The notes below the pieces were generated by a model. The model did not search any database and was not told where the DNA came from. It saw nothing but the letters and a program-made list of their open reading frames with translations. 64,000 bases of DNA from Oceanobacillus timonensis (lineage in GTDB: Bacteria; Bacillota; Bacilli; Bacillales; Amphibacillaceae). The position numbers and the translations under genes were made by a program. Location of the stretch: assembly GCF_900166635.1 (NCBI RefSeq), contig NZ_LT800497.1:4202344-4266343 (forward strand), written 5' to 3'. Shown here piece by piece: positions 56,240 to 64,000 of the stretch. Numbering within the stretch: the stretch's first letter is position 1; the number at the start of each line of letters is the position of its first letter.

Positions 56240-56889
56240 GCAGATGCCACCTTTTTCAATTGTTTTAAAAACACTTCCATCATCATCCATGCTGATTCTG
56301 CACCAGGATCCTTGTGGCCTATCGCACGTTCACCTAAACGCATAGCACGTCCTTTGTTGGCGACAAGCGGTACAGTTGATTCAGCACCTTCTTGCATTGC
56401 TTCCACAAAAGCAGTGAATTTCACAACAGGATCTTCTGGTGTATCCTGTTTTAGAACCTCAACCCCTGGCAGAAAAGCATCAATCATTGTTTTATCACCA
56501 ATTTCCGCTTTTCCTCTATGCTGAATAGCTTCGACACCATGAATAATCATGCCGCAGAATTCATCAAAAGTAACTTCCTCTTTTCCAGTTACATCCTTCC
56601 CAGCCTTCATAAAAAAGCTGCCGTAAAGTGGACCGGACGAACCTCCAACTTTTCCTAAAAGAATCATTCCAACTTTTTTAAAGAGGCTTGAAATATCTGC
56701 TGCCTCTTCATTAATCGTATCCAACTGCTTGGTGACTTCACGAAATCCAATCGTTAAATTAATCCCATGATCGCCATCCCCAATTTCGGAATCTAGCTTT
56801 TGCAGATGCTCCGATTGTTCATCTACAAACGGGAGCATCTCCTGAAATACATTTACAAAATATTCTCTGTCCAGTACAAGTGTTGCCAT
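56236..56889 (-). CDS. dhaL: Dihydroxyacetone kinase subunit L (copy 2)
   Basis: This 217-residue DhaL subunit shows LDSEIGDGDHGINLTIGFRE near residues 32-51, LGKVGGSSGPLYGSFFMKAG near 77-96, GDKTMIDAFLPGVE near 125 and MRLGERAIGHKDPGAESAW near 185. These provide the magnesium-ADP site of the kinase. I choose ATG 56889 (MATLVLDREYF) behind GGAGGGG; 15 codons upstream are open but lie over that ribosome site. It pairs with the DhaK upstream and overlaps the TIM-like gene. Unlike copy 1, a DhaM phosphocarrier is encoded in the same operon, so phosphate here comes from the PTS. Confidence 0.93.
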
Positions 56890-56945
56890 TGATTTCCCCT
56901 CCATTATATTCCTGCATATACAAACGTATACCAATTGATATTTTG

Positions 56946-57938
56946 TTAGAATTTAATATTTGGAATATCAGTTGGATAATCCAAGAATTCTTTTAATTCA
57001 TCATCCAATTTCACCAGTGTGATAGACATCCCAATCATGTCCATGGATGTTGCATAGTTTCCGACTAAGTTTTTATAAATGGTAATTCCTTTTTCACTTA
57101 ACACCTGCTCCACTCGACGATATACAATATACTGATCCATCAATGGCAAACCGCCAAGACCATTGACAAGGACGTACGCTTCATCGCCGCTTTCTAAATT
57201 GTGGTCATCTAGTATATAACCTAAAATTTCATCTACCACTTCATCTGCGGATCGAATCTTATCTCTTCTTATCCCTGGTTCCCCATGGATCCCCATACCG
57301 ATTTCCATATCACCATCATCCATCGCAAAGATGTTTTTCCCCGTTGCAGGTAAAGTACTGGAAGATAATGCGACCCCCATGGATCTGGTAGCAAGATTCG
57401 CTTTTTCAGCAGCCGCTTTTACCTCTGGAAGTTCGAATCCTTTTGCAGCCGCTGCAGCAGCCGCTTTAAACACAAAGATATCTCCAGCTACACCACGACG
57501 ATTTTCTATATTTTTTGCAGAGTACACATCATCTGTTACGATGACCGTTTCTACTTGAATACCATCATCCGCAGCCATTTCTGCACCCATATCAAAGTTC
57601 ATCACATCACCCTCATAGTTTCCATACATATAAAGGCAGCCTTTCCCGGTATCTACTGCTTTTACAGCATTATAACAAGGCTCCGGAGAAGGGGATGTAT
57701 TAACATTTCCGACAACGGATGCATCTGCAAAGTTTTCACCTACATAGTTAATGAAAAGCGGCTCATGACCTGATCCACCGCCAATGATAATCCCTACTTT
57801 GCTCTTATCCCCACGTTTCTTGCTGACAATAACACGGGGATCATGTTCTAATAACTCTACATAATCACTGTTTGCTTCAGCAAAACCTTCCAAGAGTTCT
57901 TCAACAACATCATAACCATCATTGACTAAACGTTTCAT
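56946..57938 (-). CDS. dhaK: Dihydroxyacetone kinase subunit K (copy 2)
   Basis: This 330-residue ketose-binding subunit has GGGSGHEPLFINYVGENFAD near residues 53-72, YMYGNYEGDVMNFDMGAEMA near 103-122, RRGVAGDIFVFKAAAAAAAK near 150, and GMGIHGEPG near 215 with the reactive His. It differs from copy 1 in substrate-loop residues (INYVGENFADASVV against FGVVGDGLADAVAI). It lies between dhaM and dhaL in one operon. A cre-like palindrome is 52 bp upstream. Dihydroxyacetone is the default substrate; L-erythrulose is an alternative because of the neighbouring isomerases. Confidence 0.93.
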   Translation of the reverse strand: MKRLVNDGYDVVEELLEGFAEANSDYVELLEHDPRVIVSKKRGDKSKVGIIIGGGSGHEPLFINYVGENFADASVVGNVNTSPSPEPCYNAVKAVDTGKGCLYMYGNYEGDVMNFDMGAEMAADDGIQVETVIVTDDVYSAKNIENRRGVAGDIFVFKAAAAAAAKGFELPEVKAAAEKANLATRSMGVALSSSTLPATGKNIFAMDDGDMEIGMGIHGEPGIRRDKIRSADEVVDEILGYILDDHNLESGDEAYVLVNGLGGLPLMDQYIVYRRVEQVLSEKGITIYKNLVGNYATSMDMIGMSITLVKLDDELKEFLDYPTDIPNIKF

Positions 57939-57989
57939 TTTACTTCCTCCTATTCCAATTATCGGTTTATTTTATATGCTCCCCCATTT

Positions 57990-58003
57990 TGAAAGCCCTT
58001 TCA
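57990..58003 (-). promoter_or_regulatory. cre-like palindrome between dhaM and dhaK
   Basis: TGAAAGCCCTTTCA is a near-palindrome one base away from the ideal cre TGAAAGCGCTTTCA. It could be a CcpA road-block or local promoter operator inside the operon. Confidence 0.5.
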
Positions 58004-58027
58004 AATAGAGGTTGAAAAGTCCAGCTA

Positions 58028-58426
58028 TTACAGCTTGGACACTTCTTTAAGAATCACATCCACGTCATTTGTAATGGTCGACTGCACAGAAGCAACAAAA
58101 GCACCTTCTACAAGAGGGCCTTCTACAATTTTACATTTTGTCTGTACATCCTCATCCAGCAAATCAATTGCCGTCTCAGCACTCATTAATGCACTTCCCA
58201 TATCATAAAAAATCAATATATTTTCACAATTTCCGAGCTCTTCTATTTCATTCATGATGATGGTAGCACTTGTTCCCAGGCGTCCGTCATCTGTTCCTCC
58301 GGCAGCGTGAACGTTTACCTGATCACCATTCATTTCAAGGATAAGATCCTTCAAACCCTCTGTAATTTTTTGACTGTGTGATACCAAAATAATACCAACG
58401 GATGATTGAACGTTGTTTGCCATCAT
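58028..58426 (-). CDS. dhaM: PTS-dependent dihydroxyacetone kinase phosphotransferase subunit
   Basis: This 132-residue EIIA-Man-like protein passes phosphate from HPr to ADP on DhaL. The active His is in ILVSHSQKITEGL near residue 17, and GGTDDGRLGTSATIIM near 43 and FYDMGSALMSAETAIDLL near 73 are family hallmarks. It lacks the fused HPr and EI domains of enterobacterial DhaM, as is usual in Firmicutes. Only one dhaM is seen for two dhaKL sets. It lies about 90 bp before dhaK copy 2. ATG at 58426 follows AAAGGAG. Confidence 0.93.
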   Translation of the reverse strand: MMANNVQSSVGIILVSHSQKITEGLKDLILEMNGDQVNVHAAGGTDDGRLGTSATIIMNEIEELGNCENILIFYDMGSALMSAETAIDLLDEDVQTKCKIVEGPLVEGAFVASVQSTITNDVDVILKEVSKL

Positions 58427-58661
58427 AATTCTCCTTTATCAAAGTGCTGTTTATCTTTTTACTTTTTCTGTTCAACACATCTTAAACATAACTTAACATG
58501 CACTTGTTTGAACAGTTATTTGATAATTATATCATATCATTTTATTTCGAAATCTGCACATATATTGTTATTTGTTTTTATTTCAATTCGTTTTTTCAAG
58601 AATATACGTGTGTTTTCTCATTTCCATTATTCTGATAAATAGTTGATTACCATTCATGCTG

Positions 58662-58904
58662 CTATTTTACTTTTTCATCACGAAGATACGTGGCAATATC
58701 TGCTAATAAATCATCACAATTGTCTGCATGAACACGCAGCTTCAGCGGTTCTGTCAAATCCAGGCTATATATCCCCATAATGGATTTCGCACTCAAAATA
58801 TACGTGTCTGATACAATCTCCGCCTTATAATCAAAGCGAGATACGATTTCCACAAAATCCTTTACATCATTAATCTTTTCTAAACTCACATAACGCTCAA
58901 CCAT
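58662..58904 (-). CDS. HPr-like protein apparently lacking the phosphohistidine
   Basis: This 80-residue protein has the HPr fold pattern from about residue 12 onward, and AKSIMGIYSLDLTEPLKLRV contains the Ser46 region that HPr kinase modifies. The N-terminal loop that in HPr carries the active His (HARPA) is replaced by VSLEKINDVKDFVE with no histidine, so it should not relay PEP-derived phosphate. In this respect it recalls Crh, which keeps Ser46 but lacks His15 and works with CcpA. It is the first gene of the DHA operon, 235 bp before dhaM. ATG 58904 follows AAAGGAGG. A regulatory or scaffold role is inferred. Confidence 0.8.
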   Translation of the reverse strand: MVERYVSLEKINDVKDFVEIVSRFDYKAEIVSDTYILSAKSIMGIYSLDLTEPLKLRVHADNCDDLLADIATYLRDEKVK

Positions 58905-59211
58905 CAAACTCCTCCTTTATATATCTGGTTGCATTTCCTTCTATAATCATTCTGAAGACAACTGCTATAGTGTATGTTTATCCTTTTGTCAGGATGTTTC
59001 TACCATTCTATCATAGCTTGGTGCTAATTATCTTTATTTTCTCATTCATCTGGTACTTTGTAAACTTTTCAAAGCTTTGGGTGTTTATGCCATGATTTTT
59101 TAAATACATATTTCTTACTATCTTTTTTGACTTTACATAATGGATTATATAACCTTGGGATACTTATTCAAAAAGAACAATGAAATAATACATCATACGA
59201 GGAGGAATTTT
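58905..59211. other. Divergent intergenic region
   Basis: This 307-bp interval lies between the HPr-like gene and the VOC gene. It carries AT-rich promoter-like words but no element I can assign with confidence, and no gene. Confidence 0.4.
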
Positions 59212-59607
59212 ATGACACAAGGTTTAATTCATCATATTGAAATCTATGTTTCTGATTTAAATAAAACCACCCATTTCTGGGGCTGGTTCTTAAATGAGCT
59301 CGGATATACCTCTTATCAAAATTGGGAAAATGGACAAAGCTGGAGATTAGAAGAAACTTATCTCGTATTTGTGCAAGCGGAAGATCGTTTTTTAGATATC
59401 CCTTATCATCGATGCAGAGTTGGTCTAAACCACTTAGCCTTTCATGCAGAATCTAGGGAGTTTGTAGATGAAATGACTCAAAAGTTACAGCAGAGAGGGA
59501 CTACCATGCTTTACCCCGATTTATATCCATATGCCGGCGGCGAGACTCATTATGCCGTTTATTTTGAAGATCCAGATAGAATAAAAGTAGAATTGGTTGC
59601 ACCTTAA
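59212..59607 (+). CDS. VOC-family (glyoxalase-fold) protein
   Basis: This 131-residue protein has the vicinal-oxygen-chelate fold. It starts MTQGLIHHIEIYVSDLNKTT with the first metal-ligand His, has HLAFHAES near residue 77 for the second, and ends YAVYFEDPDRIKVELVAP with the Glu ligand. The family includes glyoxalase I, dioxygenases and antibiotic-resistance proteins, so the reaction is open. The start is ATG 59212 behind ACGAGGAGG; 24 upstream codons are open but carry no ribosome site. It stands alone, with a weak hairpin behind (about 59664-59702). Confidence 0.88.
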   Translation: MTQGLIHHIEIYVSDLNKTTHFWGWFLNELGYTSYQNWENGQSWRLEETYLVFVQAEDRFLDIPYHRCRVGLNHLAFHAESREFVDEMTQKLQQRGTTMLYPDLYPYAGGETHYAVYFEDPDRIKVELVAP

Positions 59608-59762
59608 TTTTTCTATTTAATAACTCTACTATGATTTTTCCTTTTTAACATGAATAATCCATAAAAAAAAGCAAATCTTGATATTAAGGTCTGCTTTTTT
59701 ATAGATAAGAAATAATTGACTGACCGGTTAACACCTTTCTTCTACAAGGACTCCAACTTTGT

Positions 59763-60662
59763 CTAAACAGTTAAAAAAATAACAACAGGAACAGTAATCA
59801 AACTCAGCATAGTTGATAGGAAAGTAGCTGCGGAGACATTGTTTTCTTGCACCCGAAATTGAATCGCATACATGGTTGTATTGGCAGCGGTTGGTGTGGC
59901 CGCAATGATAATCATTATCTGTTTCGTTAAATCATCCAGCGGCAATTGCCATACAAGAAGAAATGCTAATAAAGGAGACAGTGCTAATCGCATAATAATG
60001 CTGAAAGAGAGAGCTGTCCAATTCACTTTTTTAATAGCCATATTCGCTAATTGCATCCCCAAAGCAATCATAATCACCGGAATAGCAGCATCTGCTATAA
60101 AATCGATTCCATGCCTCAAACTTCCCAAGGGAATATGTAACCAGTTGAAGGAAATGCCAAGTACCGCTCCATAAATCATTGGCATCCGCAGCACTTGTCC
60201 TGCAGCGTCTATACTTCCTACATTAAATGGACTTCCTTTGGCAGCATAATAGACCCCGACCGTACTCATTAGCAATTGTTGTAAAACCATTAATACAATG
60301 GCTACTTTCATCCCCTCTTCACCAAATAAAAAAAGAACCAGTGGCGTACCATAATTACCATTATTCATAAAAGCACTGGATAATATTAATCCGCAACGCT
60401 CTGATTCTGAATACCTCAATATTTTTGTAAATAACGTTATGATACAGATACTCAAAAAACAAAGACCCAGTATAAACATAATAAAATACACAAAAGAACA
60501 ATCTATTGTCTGAGAATAAAATGTTCGGAAAACCAAAAAAGGAACAAGGATGTAAATCGTCAGCTTGGATATCATTGCTGTGTTTAATTTTAAAACAGAT
60601 TGGCCAATATAGCCGACTGCAAATACAAAGAAAATGGGCAGCATAATGGACAGAATAAACAC
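59763..60662 (-). CDS. AEC-family transporter
   Basis: This 299-residue polytopic protein belongs to the auxin-efflux-carrier family of secondary transporters. About ten membrane segments are arranged as two five-helix halves. Typical elements are NNGNYGTPLVLFLFGEEGMK near residue 100, AIPVIMIALGMQLANM near 195 and ATPTAANTTMYAIQF near 255. Bacterial members move malate, lactate or other organic anions. The start is GTG at 60662 behind AAGGTG. It ends the leftward unit after the aldehyde dehydrogenase, so it may export or import an acid produced there. Confidence 0.9.
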   Translation of the reverse strand: MFILSIMLPIFFVFAVGYIGQSVLKLNTAMISKLTIYILVPFLVFRTFYSQTIDCSFVYFIMFILGLCFLSICIITLFTKILRYSESERCGLILSSAFMNNGNYGTPLVLFLFGEEGMKVAIVLMVLQQLLMSTVGVYYAAKGSPFNVGSIDAAGQVLRMPMIYGAVLGISFNWLHIPLGSLRHGIDFIADAAIPVIMIALGMQLANMAIKKVNWTALSFSIIMRLALSPLLAFLLVWQLPLDDLTKQIMIIIAATPTAANTTMYAIQFRVQENNVSAATFLSTMLSLITVPVVIFLTV

Positions 60663-60752
60663 GTCATCACCTTATTTACTTCATTTTTTATGGACTGATA
60701 ACAGGGTTATCCTGCTGCGGATAACCCTGTTACACAACCATCAATCGAATAG

Positions 60753-62189
60753 TTATGACTGAAAGACAATTAATTTTTCTTCGGTCATTTCTTCCATCGC
60801 GTACTTCGGACCTTCTTTGCCAGTTCCGCTCTTCTTCACACCACCGTAAGGCATATGATCCACTCGATAACCGGAAGTATCATTAATAATCAATCCGCCC
60901 ACTTCAATCTTCTCCGCTGCTTTCATCGCAAACCGCAAATCGTTGGTAAAAAGGCCCGCCTGCAGCCCATACTCTGAATCATTAACTTTGGCAATCACTT
61001 CATCTTCTTCTTGATACGTATCTACAGCAACTACCGGTCCAAAGACTTCATTTCTGCATACTTTCATATCCCGGTCGACATTCGTCAAGATGGTTGGCTG
61101 ATAGAAAACACCTTCTCGTTTGCCGCCTGCTTGTAATTTCGCACCTTGGCGTACCGCTTCATTCACCCAATCTTCCACACGAATCGCTTCTTTTTCAGCA
61201 ATCATCGGTCCGATATTGGTCGAAGCATCTGCCGGATCACCAACTTTAAGCGCGTTGGTTGCTTCAATCATGTTCTCCAAAAATACTTCGTAAATGTCTT
61301 CATGGACAAAGACACGCTGCACAGAAATACAGACCTGCCCGGCATTATTAAAGCTTTTTTGTGCTGCGGCCACGGCGCTTCCTTCAATATCCGCATCTCG
61401 ATGAATAATGGTCGCAGAATTATTTCCAAGCTCTAAAGCTACTTTTCGAATTCCTGTATTCTCACGGATAATTTGACCCACTCTCGGACTACCTGTAAAA
61501 GTGTACATGTTTATTTCCTGGTTTGCCATCAGATAGCCGCCAATTTCGGCTCCTTCTCCGGTTAATACATTTAAACGCCCAGAAGGAAGACCTGCCGCTG
61601 CAAAGATTTCTACCAGTAATATTGCGGATAGAGATGTTTCTTCAGCCGGCTTCAATATCACACTATTTCCTGCGGCAAGGCCAGGACCAATTTTATGACA
61701 AACCAAATTTAAAGGAACATTAAATGGTGTAATAGCAGCTACCACTCCCACAGGTGTTTTCATTGTCACTGCTTTTCTGTTTTCCGATCCTGGCGCGGAC
61801 TCAATTGGTACACCATCTCCCTGAATTCGTTTGGCTTCTTCAGCCGAAACCTCTAATGTCAAAGCGGCCCTTTCTACTTCTCCAATGGACTCTGCAATAG
61901 GTTTCCCTACTTCTTGAACAAGAACATCAGCAATCGTTTCTTTTTGTTCCAGCAACATTTCGGAAGCTTTCTTTAAAACTGTAAAACGATCATATGGTGA
62001 AAACGGTGTATTTAAAGCCTTCTTAGCCGCTGCTACACTGTTATTCACGTCATTCTCATCTGCGACAGAAATGTCCGCAATAACTTCTTGTGAATATTTA
62101 TTTAATACCGGCAGTTTTTCCTTCTTTTCCGTCCATTTCCCACCAATAAAAAGGCCATACGTATTCTTTATTAAAACATTATTCATCAT
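60753..62189 (-). CDS. Aldehyde dehydrogenase family protein (lactaldehyde-type)
   Basis: This 478-residue enzyme is in the lactaldehyde/glyceraldehyde-3-phosphate-like branch of NAD(P)-aldehyde dehydrogenases. It shows TPFNVPLNLVCHKIGPGLAA near residues 153-172, the base Glu in ALELGNNSATI near 250, and the nucleophile in NAGQVCISVQRV near 285. The C-terminal DHMPYGGVKKSGTGKEGPKY is typical. LGNNSA replaces the common LGGKSP. The ATG at 62189 follows AAGGAGATG. It follows a class II aldolase and a GntR regulator on the same strand, so it may oxidise the aldehyde released by the aldolase, for example glycolaldehyde or lactaldehyde. Confidence 0.9.
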   Translation of the reverse strand: MMNNVLIKNTYGLFIGGKWTEKKEKLPVLNKYSQEVIADISVADENDVNNSVAAAKKALNTPFSPYDRFTVLKKASEMLLEQKETIADVLVQEVGKPIAESIGEVERAALTLEVSAEEAKRIQGDGVPIESAPGSENRKAVTMKTPVGVVAAITPFNVPLNLVCHKIGPGLAAGNSVILKPAEETSLSAILLVEIFAAAGLPSGRLNVLTGEGAEIGGYLMANQEINMYTFTGSPRVGQIIRENTGIRKVALELGNNSATIIHRDADIEGSAVAAAQKSFNNAGQVCISVQRVFVHEDIYEVFLENMIEATNALKVGDPADASTNIGPMIAEKEAIRVEDWVNEAVRQGAKLQAGGKREGVFYQPTILTNVDRDMKVCRNEVFGPVVAVDTYQEEDEVIAKVNDSEYGLQAGLFTNDLRFAMKAAEKIEVGGLIINDTSGYRVDHMPYGGVKKSGTGKEGPKYAMEEMTEEKLIVFQS

Positions 62190-62217
62190 AACGTCATCTC
62201 CTTATTATATGATGTTA

Positions 62218-63096
62218 CTACCTTTTGTCTTTTAATAATTCCTGTGCTTTTCCATTGCTGCCAAACACCCGAATCTTTTCCTGTACCTTTTTCTTTAAAT
62301 ATTCCTTTCCGTTCCCTAAAGAATTTGCTAAAACAATTTCATCCGGATCCTGTTTGAATGTGTCTTTCACCCCATTCGTAAACGCCTGACGTAATTCGGT
62401 ATCTACATTAATTTTGGCAACACCTAATTGAATCGCCTTTTGAACTTGTTCATCCGGTACATCTGACCCGCCGTGCAGAACTACTGGACGTTGAACTGCT
62501 TTAGAGATAGCATTTAATCTTTCAAATCGTAAGTTAGGCGTTTGTTTATACAAACCATGCGCCGTGCCAATCGAAACAGCTAAATAATCCACATCGGTTG
62601 CTTCGGTAAAGGCAACTGCCTCTTCTGTTGTTGTAATAAGGGCATCTTTTTCATCTACCGAAATATCATCTTCTGTTCCACCGATTTTACCAATTTCTCC
62701 TTCAGATCCAATATTCAGCGCTCTGGCTACCTGAACCACATCACGCGTTATTTGACTGTTTTCTTCAAAGGATCTTGCAGAACCATCAAACATAACGGAC
62801 TGAAATCCCAACTGTACCGCCTGCATCGTCTGGTCAAAACTTCTGCTGTGGTCCAAATGGATCGCTACCGGAATCGTAAACTGTTTGGCATAGATATCGA
62901 TTAATGCTTTCATCGATTCCATCCCCAACGTTTGAATCACCTTTTGCCCAACTTGAATCATGATTGGTGCCTGTTCTTCTTCTGCCGCTTCTAAAATCCC
63001 TACAATCGTTTCTGCATTATGTGCACTGAAAGCTCCTACACCATATCCGTTCTCATAAGCATGCTGAAGCATTTCTTTTCCGTTTATAAATGGCAT
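62218..63096 (-). CDS. Class II ketose-bisphosphate aldolase
   Basis: This 292-residue zinc-dependent aldolase belongs to the FbaA/GatY/KbaY group. Zinc-ligand regions are present: AIHLDHSRSFD near residue 80, GTAHGLYKQ near 178 and VLHGGSDVPDEQ near 207; SEGEIGKIGGTEDD near 132 is the family Glu region. Such enzymes cleave fructose, tagatose or other ketose phosphates to dihydroxyacetone phosphate and an aldehyde. Its neighbours, a GntR regulator upstream and an aldehyde dehydrogenase downstream, suggest an inducible sugar pathway rather than glycolysis. ATG at 63096 follows AGGGAGTGG. Confidence 0.92.
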   Translation of the reverse strand: MPFINGKEMLQHAYENGYGVGAFSAHNAETIVGILEAAEEEQAPIMIQVGQKVIQTLGMESMKALIDIYAKQFTIPVAIHLDHSRSFDQTMQAVQLGFQSVMFDGSARSFEENSQITRDVVQVARALNIGSEGEIGKIGGTEDDISVDEKDALITTTEEAVAFTEATDVDYLAVSIGTAHGLYKQTPNLRFERLNAISKAVQRPVVLHGGSDVPDEQVQKAIQLGVAKINVDTELRQAFTNGVKDTFKQDPDEIVLANSLGNGKEYLKKKVQEKIRVFGSNGKAQELLKDKR

Positions 63097-63110
63097 TAAC
63101 TGTCCACTCC

Positions 63111-63845
63111 CTATCTTTTTAATTCAATACTATATTGATATTTATCACTGCGATATCTTGTTTTCGTATACTCAATAGGACGATCGTCCATTCCGTAACT
63201 TACTTTTGTCATTTCCAATAGTGCTTCCCCCGGGCGAATTCCTAAATAATCCGCTTCATCCATCGTTGCGTTAATTGCTCGGATAGTTTCTTTTGCACGT
63301 TTCAAATAAACATGATGCTGCTCTAAAATTTCATAATAATGCGCTTCATTCAAATTATGTGTCTGTAGCAATTCCCCGATATCTTTAGGCCAGCAAGACC
63401 TTTCTATCGCTATTGGAACATCATCTGCCAACCTGATTCTTTCGACCAATAGAATAGGTTCTTCTTCCGGAATATCCAACATATCCTTTTCGAAAAAAAA
63501 CGTTGATTTAAATTCACTTCGCAATACTTTTGCTTTCGGAATCTGTCCTCTTTCTCTTGCTTCTTCTGTAAACCCTTTTAATTTGCCTAAATGTCCTACC
63601 AAGTTTTGCGGACGGACTACTGTTCCCTTCCCTTGTTTTTTTTCAAGCAAATTATCCTGAACAAGCAGATTTATCGCTTGCCTGATGGTCGTACGGCTGA
63701 CATCAAATTCAGAAATTAAATCCTGCTCGGTTGGAATAAGCGTATCCGCTTTCCATAGCCCACTTTGAATGCGTTTATACAATTCATTTTTTACTTGTAA
63801 ATATAATGCCTCACCTTTATTAGGTTCAATACGGCTCCTTGACAT
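63111..63845 (-). CDS. GntR-family regulator (HutC/UTRA type)
   Basis: This 244-residue regulator has an N-terminal winged helix (YLQVKNELYKRIQSGLWKAD, then EFDVSRTTIRQAINLLVQDN and KKQGKGTVV) over residues 15-80 and a C-terminal UTRA ligand domain (about 95-235) ending YTKTRYRSDKYQYSIELKR. UTRA regulators usually bind a sugar phosphate and repress adjacent genes. It precedes the class II aldolase by 14 bp in the same direction and starts (ATG 63845, AGGAGAG) overlapping the gene entering from the right edge. The operon therefore starts outside the window. Confidence 0.92.
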   Translation of the reverse strand: MSRSRIEPNKGEALYLQVKNELYKRIQSGLWKADTLIPTEQDLISEFDVSRTTIRQAINLLVQDNLLEKKQGKGTVVRPQNLVGHLGKLKGFTEEARERGQIPKAKVLRSEFKSTFFFEKDMLDIPEEEPILLVERIRLADDVPIAIERSCWPKDIGELLQTHNLNEAHYYEILEQHHVYLKRAKETIRAINATMDEADYLGIRPGEALLEMTKVSYGMDDRPIEYTKTRYRSDKYQYSIELKR

Positions 63846-64000
63846 GACTATCTCTCCTAGGAATCGGTGAAGGATAAGTTAGAAGGCCTTCCCCAACTAA
63901 TGGAGCCAACCACCGGTAATAGGCCTTATGATCATGGATGAAATTATCCGGCAGTTTTCGTTCCCCTTCCTGAACTACATCCTTCAAATCGACTGGTATT
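63826..64000 (-). CDS. Unidentified gene entering from the right edge
   Basis: The last 57 codons of a leftward gene are visible, with stop TGA at 63826-63828. They read in part VVQEGERKLPDNFIHDHKAY, then YRWLAPLVGEGLLTYPSPIP, and end SHVKEPY. Its 3' end overlaps the start of the GntR regulator by 20 bp, which argues for co-transcription and coupling. I do not recognise the family from this tail. It is probably the first visible member of the GntR-aldolase-dehydrogenase operon. Confidence 0.6.
   Translation of the reverse strand, partial: IPVDLKDVVQEGERKLPDNFIHDHKAYYRWLAPLVGEGLLTYPSPIPRRDSHVKEPY

Noticed and set aside
58965..58994. Promoter CTGACA...TATAGC for the HPr-like gene
   Set aside because: Spacing is right but both hexamers are weak and the -10 ends in C; not strong enough to list.

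Overview
The window is low-GC Gram-positive chromosome, most like a halotolerant Bacillaceae genus such as Oceanobacillus, Virgibacillus or Lentibacillus. The evidence is the sigW-rsiW-cdaA-cdaR-glmM block, a glmS ribozyme, a Spo0E-like phosphatase, a class D sortase with LPxTA substrates, and cre, Zur and FapR-like sites. Instead of the MEP pathway of Bacillus subtilis, it shows a Listeria/Staphylococcus-type mevalonate operon. Genus assignment is inference.

Layout. 1-5490 is an accessory region downstream of glmS. A 4.46-kb element (1003-5463) has Tn7-type ends and a broken tnsA, and ends 27 bp from the glmS stop. It carries an MmyB-type regulator, a lone ketoacyl-ACP synthase and an SDR. 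An older Tn7-like right end lies at its left border. 5491-7711 is glmS with its ribozyme; a 144-bp hairpin repeat sits between ribozyme and gene. 8-12.3 kb has an S9 peptidase, a flavin monooxygenase/FMN reductase pair and a decayed sortase substrate. 12.3-17.5 kb is the cell-wall and c-di-AMP core with sigW. 17.8-22.3 kb is mvaA-mvaK1-mvaD-mvaK2. 22.6-23.3 kb holds six tRNAs. Then come fabI, an aldehyde dehydrogenase, a Zur-controlled zinc-binding lipoprotein and sortase D. 28.2-34.0 kb is a surface-glycoprotein locus: a glycosyltransferase with an in-frame amber codon, an alpha-helical barrel protein, and an SD-repeat LPDTA adhesin.

35.5-58.9 kb is a large carbohydrate region. The leftward operon (48.9 to 36.4 kb) has three sugar-isomerase-type TIM barrels, three dehydrogenases, a GntP permease, a DapA-type lyase, DhaK/DhaL and transketolase. 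It looks like a route from a sugar acid through a C3/C4 ketose to the pentose phosphate pool. The second part has an unrecognised permease, two polyol-type SDRs, RpiB, glycerol kinase, a TIM-like isomerase, a second DhaK/DhaL, DhaM and an HPr-like protein that appears to lack the phosphohistidine. It resembles Listeria polyol/dihydroxyacetone clusters. Two DeoR regulators, about 80% identical by eye, bracket the first part in inverted orientation.

59.2-64 kb has a VOC protein, an AEC transporter, an aldehyde dehydrogenase, a class II aldolase, a GntR regulator and a gene cut by the right edge. How the sugar genes work together is inferred from families and order; no substrate can be read from sequence.
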